DNA from: Bacillota bacterium
Lineage (GTDB): Bacteria > Bacillota > Sulfobacillia > Sulfobacillales > Sulfobacillaceae
Assembly (NCBI GenBank): GCA_021795465.1
Contig: JAJYPK010000007.1
Coordinates: forward strand, 1 to 53,631
Length of the DNA: 53,631 nucleotides
Direction: 5' to 3'
Part shown: positions 41,496 to 49,344 of the stretch, piece after piece
Position numbering within the stretch: the stretch's first letter is position 1
Layout: each line of letters begins with the position of its first letter
Made by a program: the position numbers and the translations under genes
Notes under the pieces: model-generated
The model's database searches: none
The model's input: the letters and a program-made list of their open reading frames with translations, nothing else
What the model was told of the DNA's origin: nothing

Positions 41496-43013
41496 GTGAA
41501 AGCGGAAGACTTACGGCAACATCGGCAAACGGCATCACGGGGTGGTCCTGAGAAATATCATCAAAAGTTAGTGGACGACAATAAATTGTCGGTGCGACGG
41601 CGATTGGAGCTCCTGTTGGACCCCGGTTACGTGGAAGATGGCCTCCTGGCCAACGCCTTAGAAGAGGGACTGTCGGCGGATGGGGTGGTTACGGTAACCG
41701 GCACCATCGATGGGAGAACCGTGGTCGTGATGGCTAACGACCCGACCGTGAAAGCAGGATCCTGGGGTTCTCGCACCGTCGAAAAGATCTTACGTATTCA
41801 AGAAAAGGCTATGCAATTGGAATGTCCCATTTTCTATTTAGTGGACTCGGCGGGGGCTCGGATTACCGATCAGATTGAGATGTTCCCCGGCCGTCGGGGA
41901 GCGGGCCGTATTTTCTACAATGAGGTGCGCCTTTCCGGTAAAGTGCCCCAAATCTGCCTCTTGTTTGGACCATCTGCGGCTGGAGGGGCTTACATTCCTG
42001 CGTTTTGTGACGTGGTGGTGATGGTGGATCATAATGCTGCCATGTATCTGGGGTCGCCCCGCATGGCAGAAATGGTGATTGGCGAGAAAGTGAGCTTGGA
42101 AGACATGGGTGGAGCTCGCATGCATTGCTCCGTCAGTGGACTAGGTGATTTGCTGGCGACCAACGAAGAGGAAGCGATTCGGTTGGGCCTTCAGTACTTC
42201 CGCTATATGCCGAATAATTTCAGGAGTCGGTCATATGCGGTTCCCCCTCGGCTGGCTCCTGAAGTCGCTTGGGATCGGCTGATTCCGGAAAATCAAAACA
42301 TACCATTTGATATGCATCGAGTGATTTTGGCCTTAGTGGATGAAGATAGCTGGTTTCCGATTAAGCCTTTGTTTGCTCCCGAAATCATTGTAGGTCTGGC
42401 CCATCTCGATGGTCAGGCCCTCGGTATCGTCGCCAACCAGTCCAAAGTTAAGGGCGGCGTCTTATTCAGCGATTCTGCGGATAAAGCAGCACGGTTCATT
42501 AACCTTTGTGATGCGTTTAACATCCCGTTGCTGTTCTTAGCCGATGTGCCGGGGTTTATGATCGGAACCAAGGTGGAACGTGAGGGCATCATCCGTCATG
42601 GGGCGAAGTATATTGCGGCGGTTAGTGAAGCAACGGTCCCAAAAATTAGCGTTGTCGTAAGAAAAGCGTATGGGGCCGGACTCTATGCTATGGCAGGTCC
42701 GGCATTTGGGAGTGATGTCACGATCGCCTTGCCGACGGCTCAAATTGCCGTGATGGGTCCGGAAGCCGCCGTGAATGCCGTATACTACAACAAAATTCAT
42801 GAATTGGAGGGCGATGCCCGCCGCGCCTATATCCAAGAGAAAGAAAAAGAATACCGAGCTGACATCGATCTGCTCCGACTGGCTTCAGAATTAATCGTTG
42901 ACGAAGTCATAGAACCGAGTCAATTACGTGACGAACTCATCCAGAGATTTCGATTATATCGCGATAAACGTCGAGAATTTAGCGACCGGCGGCATCCAGT
43001 GACCCCGGTCTAG
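41496..43013 (+). CDS. Acyl-CoA carboxyltransferase subunit (methylcrotonyl-/propionyl-CoA type)
   Basis: 505 residues, full length for a fused alpha/beta carboxyltransferase. FYLVDSAGARITDQ, GPSAAGGAYIPAFCD, MYLGSPRMAE, FNIPLLFLADVPGFMIGT and VRKAYGAGLYAMAG are the oxyanion-hole and CoA/biotin-binding motifs. With HMG-CoA lyase and hydratase as neighbours, methylcrotonyl-CoA is the likely substrate (YngE/MccB-like). GGAGG before its GTG start. Confidence 0.92.
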   Translation: MKAEDLRQHRQTASRGGPEKYHQKLVDDNKLSVRRRLELLLDPGYVEDGLLANALEEGLSADGVVTVTGTIDGRTVVVMANDPTVKAGSWGSRTVEKILRIQEKAMQLECPIFYLVDSAGARITDQIEMFPGRRGAGRIFYNEVRLSGKVPQICLLFGPSAAGGAYIPAFCDVVVMVDHNAAMYLGSPRMAEMVIGEKVSLEDMGGARMHCSVSGLGDLLATNEEEAIRLGLQYFRYMPNNFRSRSYAVPPRLAPEVAWDRLIPENQNIPFDMHRVILALVDEDSWFPIKPLFAPEIIVGLAHLDGQALGIVANQSKVKGGVLFSDSADKAARFINLCDAFNIPLLFLADVPGFMIGTKVEREGIIRHGAKYIAAVSEATVPKISVVVRKAYGAGLYAMAGPAFGSDVTIALPTAQIAVMGPEAAVNAVYYNKIHELEGDARRAYIQEKEKEYRADIDLLRLASELIVDEVIEPSQLRDELIQRFRLYRDKRREFSDRRHPVTPV

Positions 43014-43042
43014 CTAATCTAGATGTCGGTCAGGGAGGGGTA

Positions 43043-43972
43043 ATGATGGAACAGTGGGATTATCCAAGCACGGTCTCTTTGCGGGAAGTAGGCCCTCGTG
43101 ATGGCCTCCAAGCCGAGCCCGTAGTCCTGGACACAGCCTATAAAGTTCAACTCGTGGACCAGCTATCCGCAGCCGGTCTACCGCGCATTGAGGTCACCTC
43201 TTTCGTCAGTCCCGAGTGGTTGCCGCAGATGGCGGACGCTGAAGCCGTGATGGCGGGAATCGCGCGTCGACCCGGCACCGTATATTCGGTATTGGTACCT
43301 AATCTCAGAGGTGCCGAACGAGCGCTGACTACCGGTCCCGATGAAATCACCCTCTTTTTGTCGGCTAGCGCCACACATAACATGAAGAACGTACATCGGT
43401 CGATTGCGGAATCGTTGACCGGATTTCGCGGAATTATGGAGCGCGTGTCAGGAAACATCCCGGTTTCCGCGGTGATTGTCACTGCCTTCGGATGCCCGTA
43501 TGAGGGAGGGGTGCCGGAACAAAATGTGTTGAACCTGGCACGCCAGCTCGTGGATATGGGTATTGCAGAAATTACTTTGGGAGATACCGTGGGCGTGGCG
43601 CATCCCCGCCAAGTTGTTAATCTGGTGCAGAGGTTTCAGATGGTGCTGCCAGAGGTCCACCTCGGTCTTCATTTTCATGACAATCGCGGGACGGCTTTGG
43701 CGAATTTACTCGCAGCCTTGGCTGCGGGCGCCTCCCGTTTTGAAACGGCTTTGGGTGGCATCGGCGGATCCCCGTTCTCTCCGGGGGCTGGGGGGAATTT
43801 GGCTACAGAGGACGCCGTGTATCTCTTGGAATCAATGGGGGTGCACACCGGGGTCGATTTGGAAAAGTTGATCGCGACCACCGGTCAACTCATAGGACAG
43901 CTCGGGCATTCTGTGCCTTCTCGTGTGTATCTGGCGGGCGGCCGTATGGTGGCAAAAGGGGGAACCCAATGA
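43043..43972 (+). CDS. Hydroxymethylglutaryl-CoA lyase family protein, catalytic Cys replaced by Ser
   Basis: 309 residues. HMG-CoA lyase splits HMG-CoA into acetyl-CoA and acetoacetate. VGPRDGLQAE gives the catalytic Arg-Asp pair, VTSFVSPEWLPQMAD the Glu, HLGLHFHDNRGTALAN the metal-binding His residues, and GNLATED the Asn. However, the loop that is normally GGLGGCPYA reads GGIGGSPFSPG: Ser243 (TCC, 43769-43771) stands where the catalytic Cys should be. Either a related reaction or reduced activity is possible. Its stop overlaps the next start. Confidence 0.85.
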   Translation: MMEQWDYPSTVSLREVGPRDGLQAEPVVLDTAYKVQLVDQLSAAGLPRIEVTSFVSPEWLPQMADAEAVMAGIARRPGTVYSVLVPNLRGAERALTTGPDEITLFLSASATHNMKNVHRSIAESLTGFRGIMERVSGNIPVSAVIVTAFGCPYEGGVPEQNVLNLARQLVDMGIAEITLGDTVGVAHPRQVVNLVQRFQMVLPEVHLGLHFHDNRGTALANLLAALAAGASRFETALGGIGGSPFSPGAGGNLATEDAVYLLESMGVHTGVDLEKLIATTGQLIGQLGHSVPSRVYLAGGRMVAKGGTQ

Positions 43973-44745
43973 ATAACATCGAAGTGGAGCGACAGGAGTC
44001 TTTGGTACGGCTTTCGATTAATCGGCCTGCGGTCCGTAACGCCTTAAATACGGAGACGGTCCAAGAGTTAATTCAAGCATTTCGACAATGGGGACAAGAC
44101 CCATCGGTTCACGCGATTATTCTGACCGGAACCGGAGACAAAGCGTTCTGTGCGGGTGCCGACCTTAATGAAGTACGCCAATTGTCCGGGGTAGCGGCGG
44201 TACGCCGGTATTTTGGTGGGATTGCAGAACTCATTGAGACGATGGCGTCTATTCCTCCCTTAGTCATTGCTGCGGTGTTCGGATATACGTTGGCCGGAGG
44301 AATGGGACTGGCCGCGGGAGCCGACCTTTTGGTAGCGGGAGCCGACACGCAATTTGGGCTGCCGGAAATTAAAGTTGGACTCTTCCCGATGGTCGTGATG
44401 GCGCCGATCGTGCGACTGATTGGCAAGCGTCGGGCGCTTGAATTACTGATGAGCGGGCGCATGGTAGATGCCGTGACGATGGAACAATGGGGGTTTTGCA
44501 ACCGTGTGGTCGCGCCCGAAGAAGTGCAGGAACAAGCGCTGGAACTCGCTCGTGCCGTCACTCCCGGAAGTTCTGCCATTGCCCGACTCGGCAAAGAGGC
44601 GTTCTACTGGTCTTCGGATCTGAGCTATGAACAAGCCCTGCATTATCTACAAAACATGGTGTCTTTGGTGGCCCTTACGGAGGACTCTCACGAAGGGATT
44701 GAGGCATTTTTGGAACGTCGACCCCCGAATTGGAGACACGAGTAA
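43969..44745 (+). CDS. Enoyl-CoA hydratase/isomerase family protein
   Basis: 258 residues, crotonase fold. AFCAGADLNEV and LAGGMGLAAGADLLVA form the oxyanion hole, and TQFGLPEIKVGLFP holds the second catalytic Glu. The first catalytic Glu of classical hydratases (GGGxE) is Gly here (AGGMG), as in a subgroup I know from other branched-chain operons. Methylglutaconyl-CoA hydration is the likely role by context. Last gene of the operon; its ATG overlaps the lyase stop. Confidence 0.88.
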   Translation: MNNIEVERQESLVRLSINRPAVRNALNTETVQELIQAFRQWGQDPSVHAIILTGTGDKAFCAGADLNEVRQLSGVAAVRRYFGGIAELIETMASIPPLVIAAVFGYTLAGGMGLAAGADLLVAGADTQFGLPEIKVGLFPMVVMAPIVRLIGKRRALELLMSGRMVDAVTMEQWGFCNRVVAPEEVQEQALELARAVTPGSSAIARLGKEAFYWSSDLSYEQALHYLQNMVSLVALTEDSHEGIEAFLERRPPNWRHE

Positions 44746-44929
44746 CCGCCTCTCTTTGGGCTACAGAGATTACCGTTCGCGTGTAGGGCCGCATACCGCC
44801 ATGGAACAGGACCTTATTGGATGGGAGCCCTTGAAGGAACAAGGCTTTCATGAGGTCATTTGAAAGGTGTCGAGCTTGGTTCAGGGTTTTGGCAGATGCT
44901 GAGATGATGAGGCCATTGGCTCCACTCCA

Positions 44930-45035
44930 GCCAATCCGTTCCATTTGCGGTCGGAGGTGTTACCCCGAGAGCATAGATCCCGCGAGGACGCATCTCTCGG
45001 CATCTATGGTCACGCCGACCATGATTTGTTTCAGG
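44930..45035 (-). pseudogene. DDE transposase fragment (IS1634-like)
   Basis: Just after the intron 3' end, the - strand reads LKQIMVGVTIDAERCVLAGS then, after a one-base frameshift at about 44961, NTSDRKWNG. The pattern PDLKQ-xxVGxxxD-xG-PL...GNTSD is that of IS1634-like DDE transposases around the catalytic Asp region. The intron probably inserted into this gene. Neither end of the IS was found. Confidence 0.4.
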
Positions 45036-45117
45036 TCATAGCCCACCACACCGACCGGAGGGTCGGCGCGATGGGCCCTTCCAGAACCGGACGTGCGAGT
45101 TTCCCCGCATCCGGCTC
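45036..45117 (-). ncRNA. Group II intron 3' fragment (domains V and VI)
   Basis: On the - strand 45117-45084 is a canonical 34-nt domain V: starts GAGCCGGAUGCG, GAAA-type loop region, ends GCACGUCCGGUUC. It is followed by a domain VI-like hairpin with a 14-bp stem around CUCC (45076-45041), then CUAUGAC, a plausible 3' splice end. No reverse transcriptase or 5' domains were found, so it is a remnant. Confidence 0.75.
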
Positions 45118-45833
45118 GCCCGTTAAGTGTTACCAGAGCCACCGGGGTGTGAGAACACCCGTGGGTTGTGCGTGTGCATGTCGGCGCTGGCGCAGCAACT
45201 GTCGGTCGGATGGCCGATAGGGTCAGTACGGACCGAAGACTCGGTTATACCGGATGGGTGTGTCACTGAGTCGTGCCAGCACTACCAGTCCACTCGGTTT
45301 CCGTAGCGCGGAGGGCTTGCATGTGTGCGCCCACGGTGGCTAAGACTTGCGGACCATAATCGGCCAAGTCTTCCACCACGGCCAACCAATTGAGGCGATC
45401 TGCCCAATAGCGCACCGCCACGGTGGATAGTCCGGATTTTTCGTGGCCGGGACGTTCGCGGTCATCGGTGTGTTCTTCATCCATACGCTATTCGACACAT
45501 ACGGCGACGATCATTTGCGTAATATTCTGACCATTATCCGCGAAGTTCTCGTCTTAAATCCTTAAATGCCATAAATTGACATGCGGAGCCTGGATAATAA
45601 GTATGTAAGTACCTCAGCTTTGCTGACCACGACAGTGGTACCAGCGACACACTCGTTGCTGATTGAACATCCCGGAGGCAGCGAGTGCTACGGTGGGTAA
45701 TCAGGAGTTGGGAGAGCTCTTTGGAATCAAGTGGGTGGAACAAGCACGACCTATGTCCCTCCCAATGGACGATTCCGGATGTGTCTTGGTGCTAGATCTT
45801 GATCTGTATAATCAAACTTGGATAGGTGATGAC

Positions 45834-46636
45834 TATGGGTCTACTCAAGCCAAGTGTCGACTTCGTATTCAAACGCATCTTTAGGCATTGAGGAAAACAA
45901 AAGGACATCCTTCTCGATTTTCTCAATGCCGTCTTCGAGTCGGCCAATGAATCCGGTGTGACAGCTATTGAAATTCTCAATCCATTTCTTGATAAAATAA
46001 CGCTCTATGACAAGCAATCCATCCTGGACAGCAAGTGGCACACTCATTAATATCGAAATTCAACTTTGGAACCAGTGGGACATTGAGAAACGCACACTGT
46101 TCTATTGGTCGCAGATGTACGGAGGTCAGTTGATTGAAGGTGGACGGTATCGGGATCTTTGCCGTACTGTGACCATCAACATTTTAGGCTTTAACTATAT
46201 TGACAATGACCGTTACCACAACACGTTTCACCTGCGGGAAGACCACATGGAACTCATCTTAACAAATGACATCGAAATCCACATGATTGAACTGCAAAAA
46301 CTGCGAGAAATCGCCGTGGGTCAACAACGGAAACTGGTGCGCTGGATGCTGTTTTTACTGGGACCAGCGCCAGAGAAAATGGAGGAACCGGCGATTAAGA
46401 AAGCATTGACCACGCTGGAATTCTTAAGCCAAGACCGTGAGGTGCGCGAATTGTACGAAGCACGCCAGAAAGCGATGAATGACTGGATATCCAGCATCGA
46501 AGGCGCACGAGAGGAAGGCAGAGCCGAGATTGTGCGGCGCATGCTGAGTAAAGGGATGTCCATCGAAGAGGGGGCGGAACTCACGGAACTGAGTGTCGGG
46601 GAGATTGAACGACTACAACCGGACCAAGCTCACTGA
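45834..46636 (+). pseudogene. Rpn family recombination-promoting nuclease (PDDEXK), broken
   Basis: Rpn proteins are transposase-like PD-(D/E)xK nucleases that raise recombination. The frame from ATG 45834 starts well (MGLLKPSVDFVFKRIF), then has a double frameshift containing a TGA (about 45885-45900) before resuming as KDILLDFLNAVFESANESG, NPFLDKITLYDKQSILD. A second break near 46019-46030 removes the IKA-R segment that normally carries the catalytic Lys. The rest (46007-46636) is intact: SGTLINIEIQLWNQWDIEKR, through to the coiled tail EGAREEGRAEIVRRMLSKGM. The nuclease is certainly inactive. Confidence 0.85.
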
Positions 46637-47123
46637 AAAGTGATGTGATGGCCCTGCAAACCCTTTCCCCATCATGTGGTTCAGTACATCAGAGGCTGGT
46701 GCTGTGATTTGCCTGCACACAACGCAGACAAAAACAGCACTAGATTTCACTCAAGTTGGCTTAGCCACATGAATGCCAATCCGATTCGATTGTCAGTGGC
46801 ACTTGGCGTTCCCTTCGGCATATCAAATCTCGGTCCGAAACGTTTTCCCAAACTCATCACTGAGCCTAAAATAGTGCCGGAACTTGTAAATGAGGGAACT
46901 CCACCGGGCGCCCCTCGTATAAGGGCAACCCGTGAAGTCGCGGGGTGGGACGGAGCCGGGCAGATCGGGTCGGAGTACCGAGGAGGCCGCGGACAACATA
47001 ACCGCGGCGGAGGCCAGGACCCGTGGACGTCCCATGAGAGGCCGAAGGTCACGGCAAGACCGCTGAGCCTCGGGACCCGTGTCACCCGACGGGCTCTCCG
47101 TATGCCGGAGCCAATGCGGCCGT
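46637..47123. other. Non-coding, structured, GC-rich stretch
   Basis: No gene. From about 46905 the sequence turns GC-rich with many short complementary segments (for example CTCGTATAAGGGCAACCCGT). It may be the 5' part of the group II intron that follows or of another one. Confidence 0.35.
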
Positions 47124-47838
47124 GCGAGGGGACTAGGCGGGTGCTTTTAACATTCCGTGCGACACTCCCGATGCGGAACCCACCGCTGGACCGCAGAGCG
47201 GGAACCCGGTGGTCACCGATGTACTTAGGGGGGCCGAGGCAGACTTCGGGAGGAGTGGACGTTTGAAGCCGTACTGGGGACATTGCGTCACGAAGCTATG
47301 TTCGAGATGAGGGCAGATCCCTCGGTGGCGCTGTGTAGGCGGAGCCACCAAACCACCCCAAGCGGCTGGGGCACAATGGCCTCGGTCGTGAGCGGTGGGG
47401 AAAAGGCATCATCAAAGATGTCAGGTGGGGACTATGAAGGTGAGCGATGAGCAAACCCCCGTTCGCGTCGAAAGTACGGTACGACGATGTCAAAATGGAA
47501 GGCTTTTCCCTCTCTCCAGATTAGCAAAGGCGACACCTACTCACGGTCTTTGCGGCATCCGGCGTATAGGGGGCACGAGCTTGGTTCGGGCTGGAACATA
47601 GAACGTGGGAACCCTGTCGGTGATGCAAAGTGAAAACCCTATAAGCGGAGTCCGCGAAGGGGAGGGGCGAACTCAACGACACCTTGGCCAACCTTCGGGG
47701 AGGAGCCGGTGGTTCTCCGCGTCGACCGGCGGCGACAATGCCGCCGAGGAAGGGTTCGCACGAGCCGGATGAGCTGAGAGGTTCACGTCCGGAATCTGTG
47801 GGGGTCTGGAGGTGAAATTCCTCCGGTCTACCCGGCAC
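47124..47838 (+). ncRNA. Group II intron without reverse transcriptase (boundaries approximate)
   Basis: At 47762-47796 is a domain V: GAGCCGGATGAGCTGAGAGG then TTCACGTCCGGAATC, close to the class C form, with the last strand GGAATC where GGTTC is usual. Domain VI follows (TCTGGAGG-TGAAA-TTCCTCCGGTCTACCCGG, 47804-47835). Upstream lie about 640 bases of structured sequence containing features like CGTCGAAAGTACGG but no open frame of RT type, so domain IV carries no ORF. GTGCGAGG at 47124 or GTGCGACA at 47158 could be the 5' end. Mobility would need an RT from elsewhere. Confidence 0.6.
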
Positions 47839-48196
47839 CCGTCGTACGGAATTTTACAGAGGTTGCGGGAAACCGGGCACGGGGACGTACTGAGGCACCG
47901 CCAACCGAAAGGGGCGGATTAACTGAGTGACAGTTCCCCTACACGACGGCGCCAGCTTCCTACTCGGTATAAAGAATTACAAAAGCTGAAGGACACTAAT
48001 GCTAAAATCGGCACTTTAAGACAAGTGCATTCGCGTTTATCGGCATGGAATTCCGCGACGATCCTCACGAATACGGTGGGCATGGGGGTCAAACGTCTGG
48101 GACGTCTAGTCGACGCCAGGCTCAGTCTGGTGCGCACACGGCAATGCCGCCCGACCCCGGTTGCATCGGACGAAAACGGATGAGAGTGGGTCACCT
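47839..48196. other. Unassigned stretch with an open + frame
   Basis: A + strand frame from about 47920 to TGA at 48181-48183 is open (RYKELQKLKDTNAKIGTLRQ ... TVGMGVKRLGRLVDARLSLV) but has no start with a ribosome binding site and no family I recognise. Its basic character and site suggest a transposase scrap. Confidence 0.3.
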
Positions 48197-48690
48197 TTAG
48201 ATCTGGATGCAGAGGCGGTGGATGATGGTCATCGGATCCTGGCTAATGGTGGCGAGGAACCCGTCCACCGCCGCGATAATCGCCTCGACGGTGTGGGAAA
48301 AGACATGGTAAATAACGGAGGATTTCAGCCAACCCCATAGGCCTTCGATGGGATTGAGTGGGGGGCTATAGGGCGGTAAAAACATCAGCGTGAACCGGTC
48401 GCGATGGTCTTTTTAAAACGGCTGAATGAGCTTGGCGTGGTGAATCCGAGCATTATCCAAGATCAGCACGATGCGATCCATGGGATAGTGTTCGACGATC
48501 TGCGGCAAAAACTTGAGGAATTCTTCGGCATCATATCGGGTCGCGTGACGGCAGAGGACTTCGCCACTTTCATCGTCCAAAGTGCCCAGAATTTTGTCAC
48601 CCCAGTGCTACCATGGCTGAGGTCGTTTTTCCGATCCCTCTTGATATCGACGCCATGCAACGTAAGTGCCACGGATCGAGGATAAGTGAG
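48197..48690 (-). pseudogene. IS630 family transposase remnant
   Basis: Reading on the - strand: RRYQEGSEKRPQPW, TAG, HWGDKILGTLDDESGEVLCR, then HYPMDRIVLILDNARIHHAK (the DN of the DDE triad), LIQPF, TAA, KDHRDRFTLMFLPPYSPPLN and PIEGLWGWLK (the final acid). These are IS630/Tc1-like motifs. Two in-frame stops and the missing N-terminus show it is dead. No terminal repeats were found. Confidence 0.85.
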
Positions 48691-48802
48691 AATAGATATA
48701 CCATCGGCCCAGCACCCCACCGATGATACCCAATACATATCGCAGCACAAACCATCTCCTTTTTTACGTCTTAAGCACGAAGACTTGGGTAGGCGACACC
48801 AA

Positions 48803-49120
48803 TTATGGATGATACGACGGCCCCGGGGGGGTGCCTCCTGAGGAAGTGGCAAGATGGAATCCGCCGAATAGCATGGCCGCCAAGAGTAATAGACGAAACG
48901 CTTGCCAATATGTGATTTCGGATAAATTGAAGACTTGTGGGCAGGTGATATTCCACAACCACATAAAGATTGCTGGAACCGCGAATGCGGCCGTGATTAT
49001 CAACAATATGACGCCCAATATAGCCATGAGGAATTTTCCCCTTTGCCTGATCAATTTGTGAGAGACACCTCTCATTATTAATTGTACAGGAGTGTTGGAT
49101 TCCTTGGGAATTCCAGTCAC
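48803..49120 (-). CDS. Small membrane protein
   Basis: 105 residues from GTG 49120, or about 90 from the ATG at 49075 (MRGVSHKLIRQRGK). Two hydrophobic segments: LMAILGVILLIITAAFAVPA and AFRLLLLAAMLFGGFHLA. The segment LWNITCPQVFNLSEITYWQA then FRLLLLAAMLFGG follows the pattern W-N-L-P-F-LP-I-FWQA-LL-ILFGG of a widespread family of small bacterial membrane proteins without assigned function. No good ribosome binding site. Confidence 0.5.
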   Translation of the reverse strand: MTGIPKESNTPVQLIMRGVSHKLIRQRGKFLMAILGVILLIITAAFAVPAIFMWLWNITCPQVFNLSEITYWQAFRLLLLAAMLFGGFHLATSSGGTPPGPSYHP

Positions 49121-49344
49121 ACCGACGGTGTTCGTGATGGCCGCCGCATCTACGCATAGCGCCCGATATAGGAGTTTTGAGCCAATCTTATCGTGGTGGC
49201 GCGGACATTTATCGTGTGGCTTGCGTAGTTATCAAGGAAGCTTACATTGAGGAAGTTTGTTGACTAAAATTATTCGATTATTACTGAATTCTTATGCAAG
49301 TCATTGTAGAATAAAATGGAACCATCGATGAAAGGAGAGCACTG

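Larger units (their letters stand above)
44746..45833. other. Decayed mobile DNA between the acyl-CoA operon and the Rpn gene
   Basis: No intact gene. On the - strand it holds a transposase fragment (about 44930-45035) abutting a group II intron 3' end (45036-45117). A further - strand frame (45263-45484, 73 codons, DLADYGPQVLATVGAHMQAL) is open but unrecognised. Confidence 0.5.

Noticed and set aside
40843-41538. 231-codon - strand frame over the Trp-rich gene and biotin carrier
   Set aside because: Antisense to a tightly packed operon, His/Pro-rich translation, no ribosome binding site.
46676-47283. Long frames on both strands in the GC-rich stretch
   Set aside because: Translations are Arg/Pro-rich with no domain; they result from high GC and structured intron-like sequence.
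48463-48852. 129-codon - strand frame over the IS630 remnant
   Set aside because: The transposase motifs lie in a different frame of the same strand.
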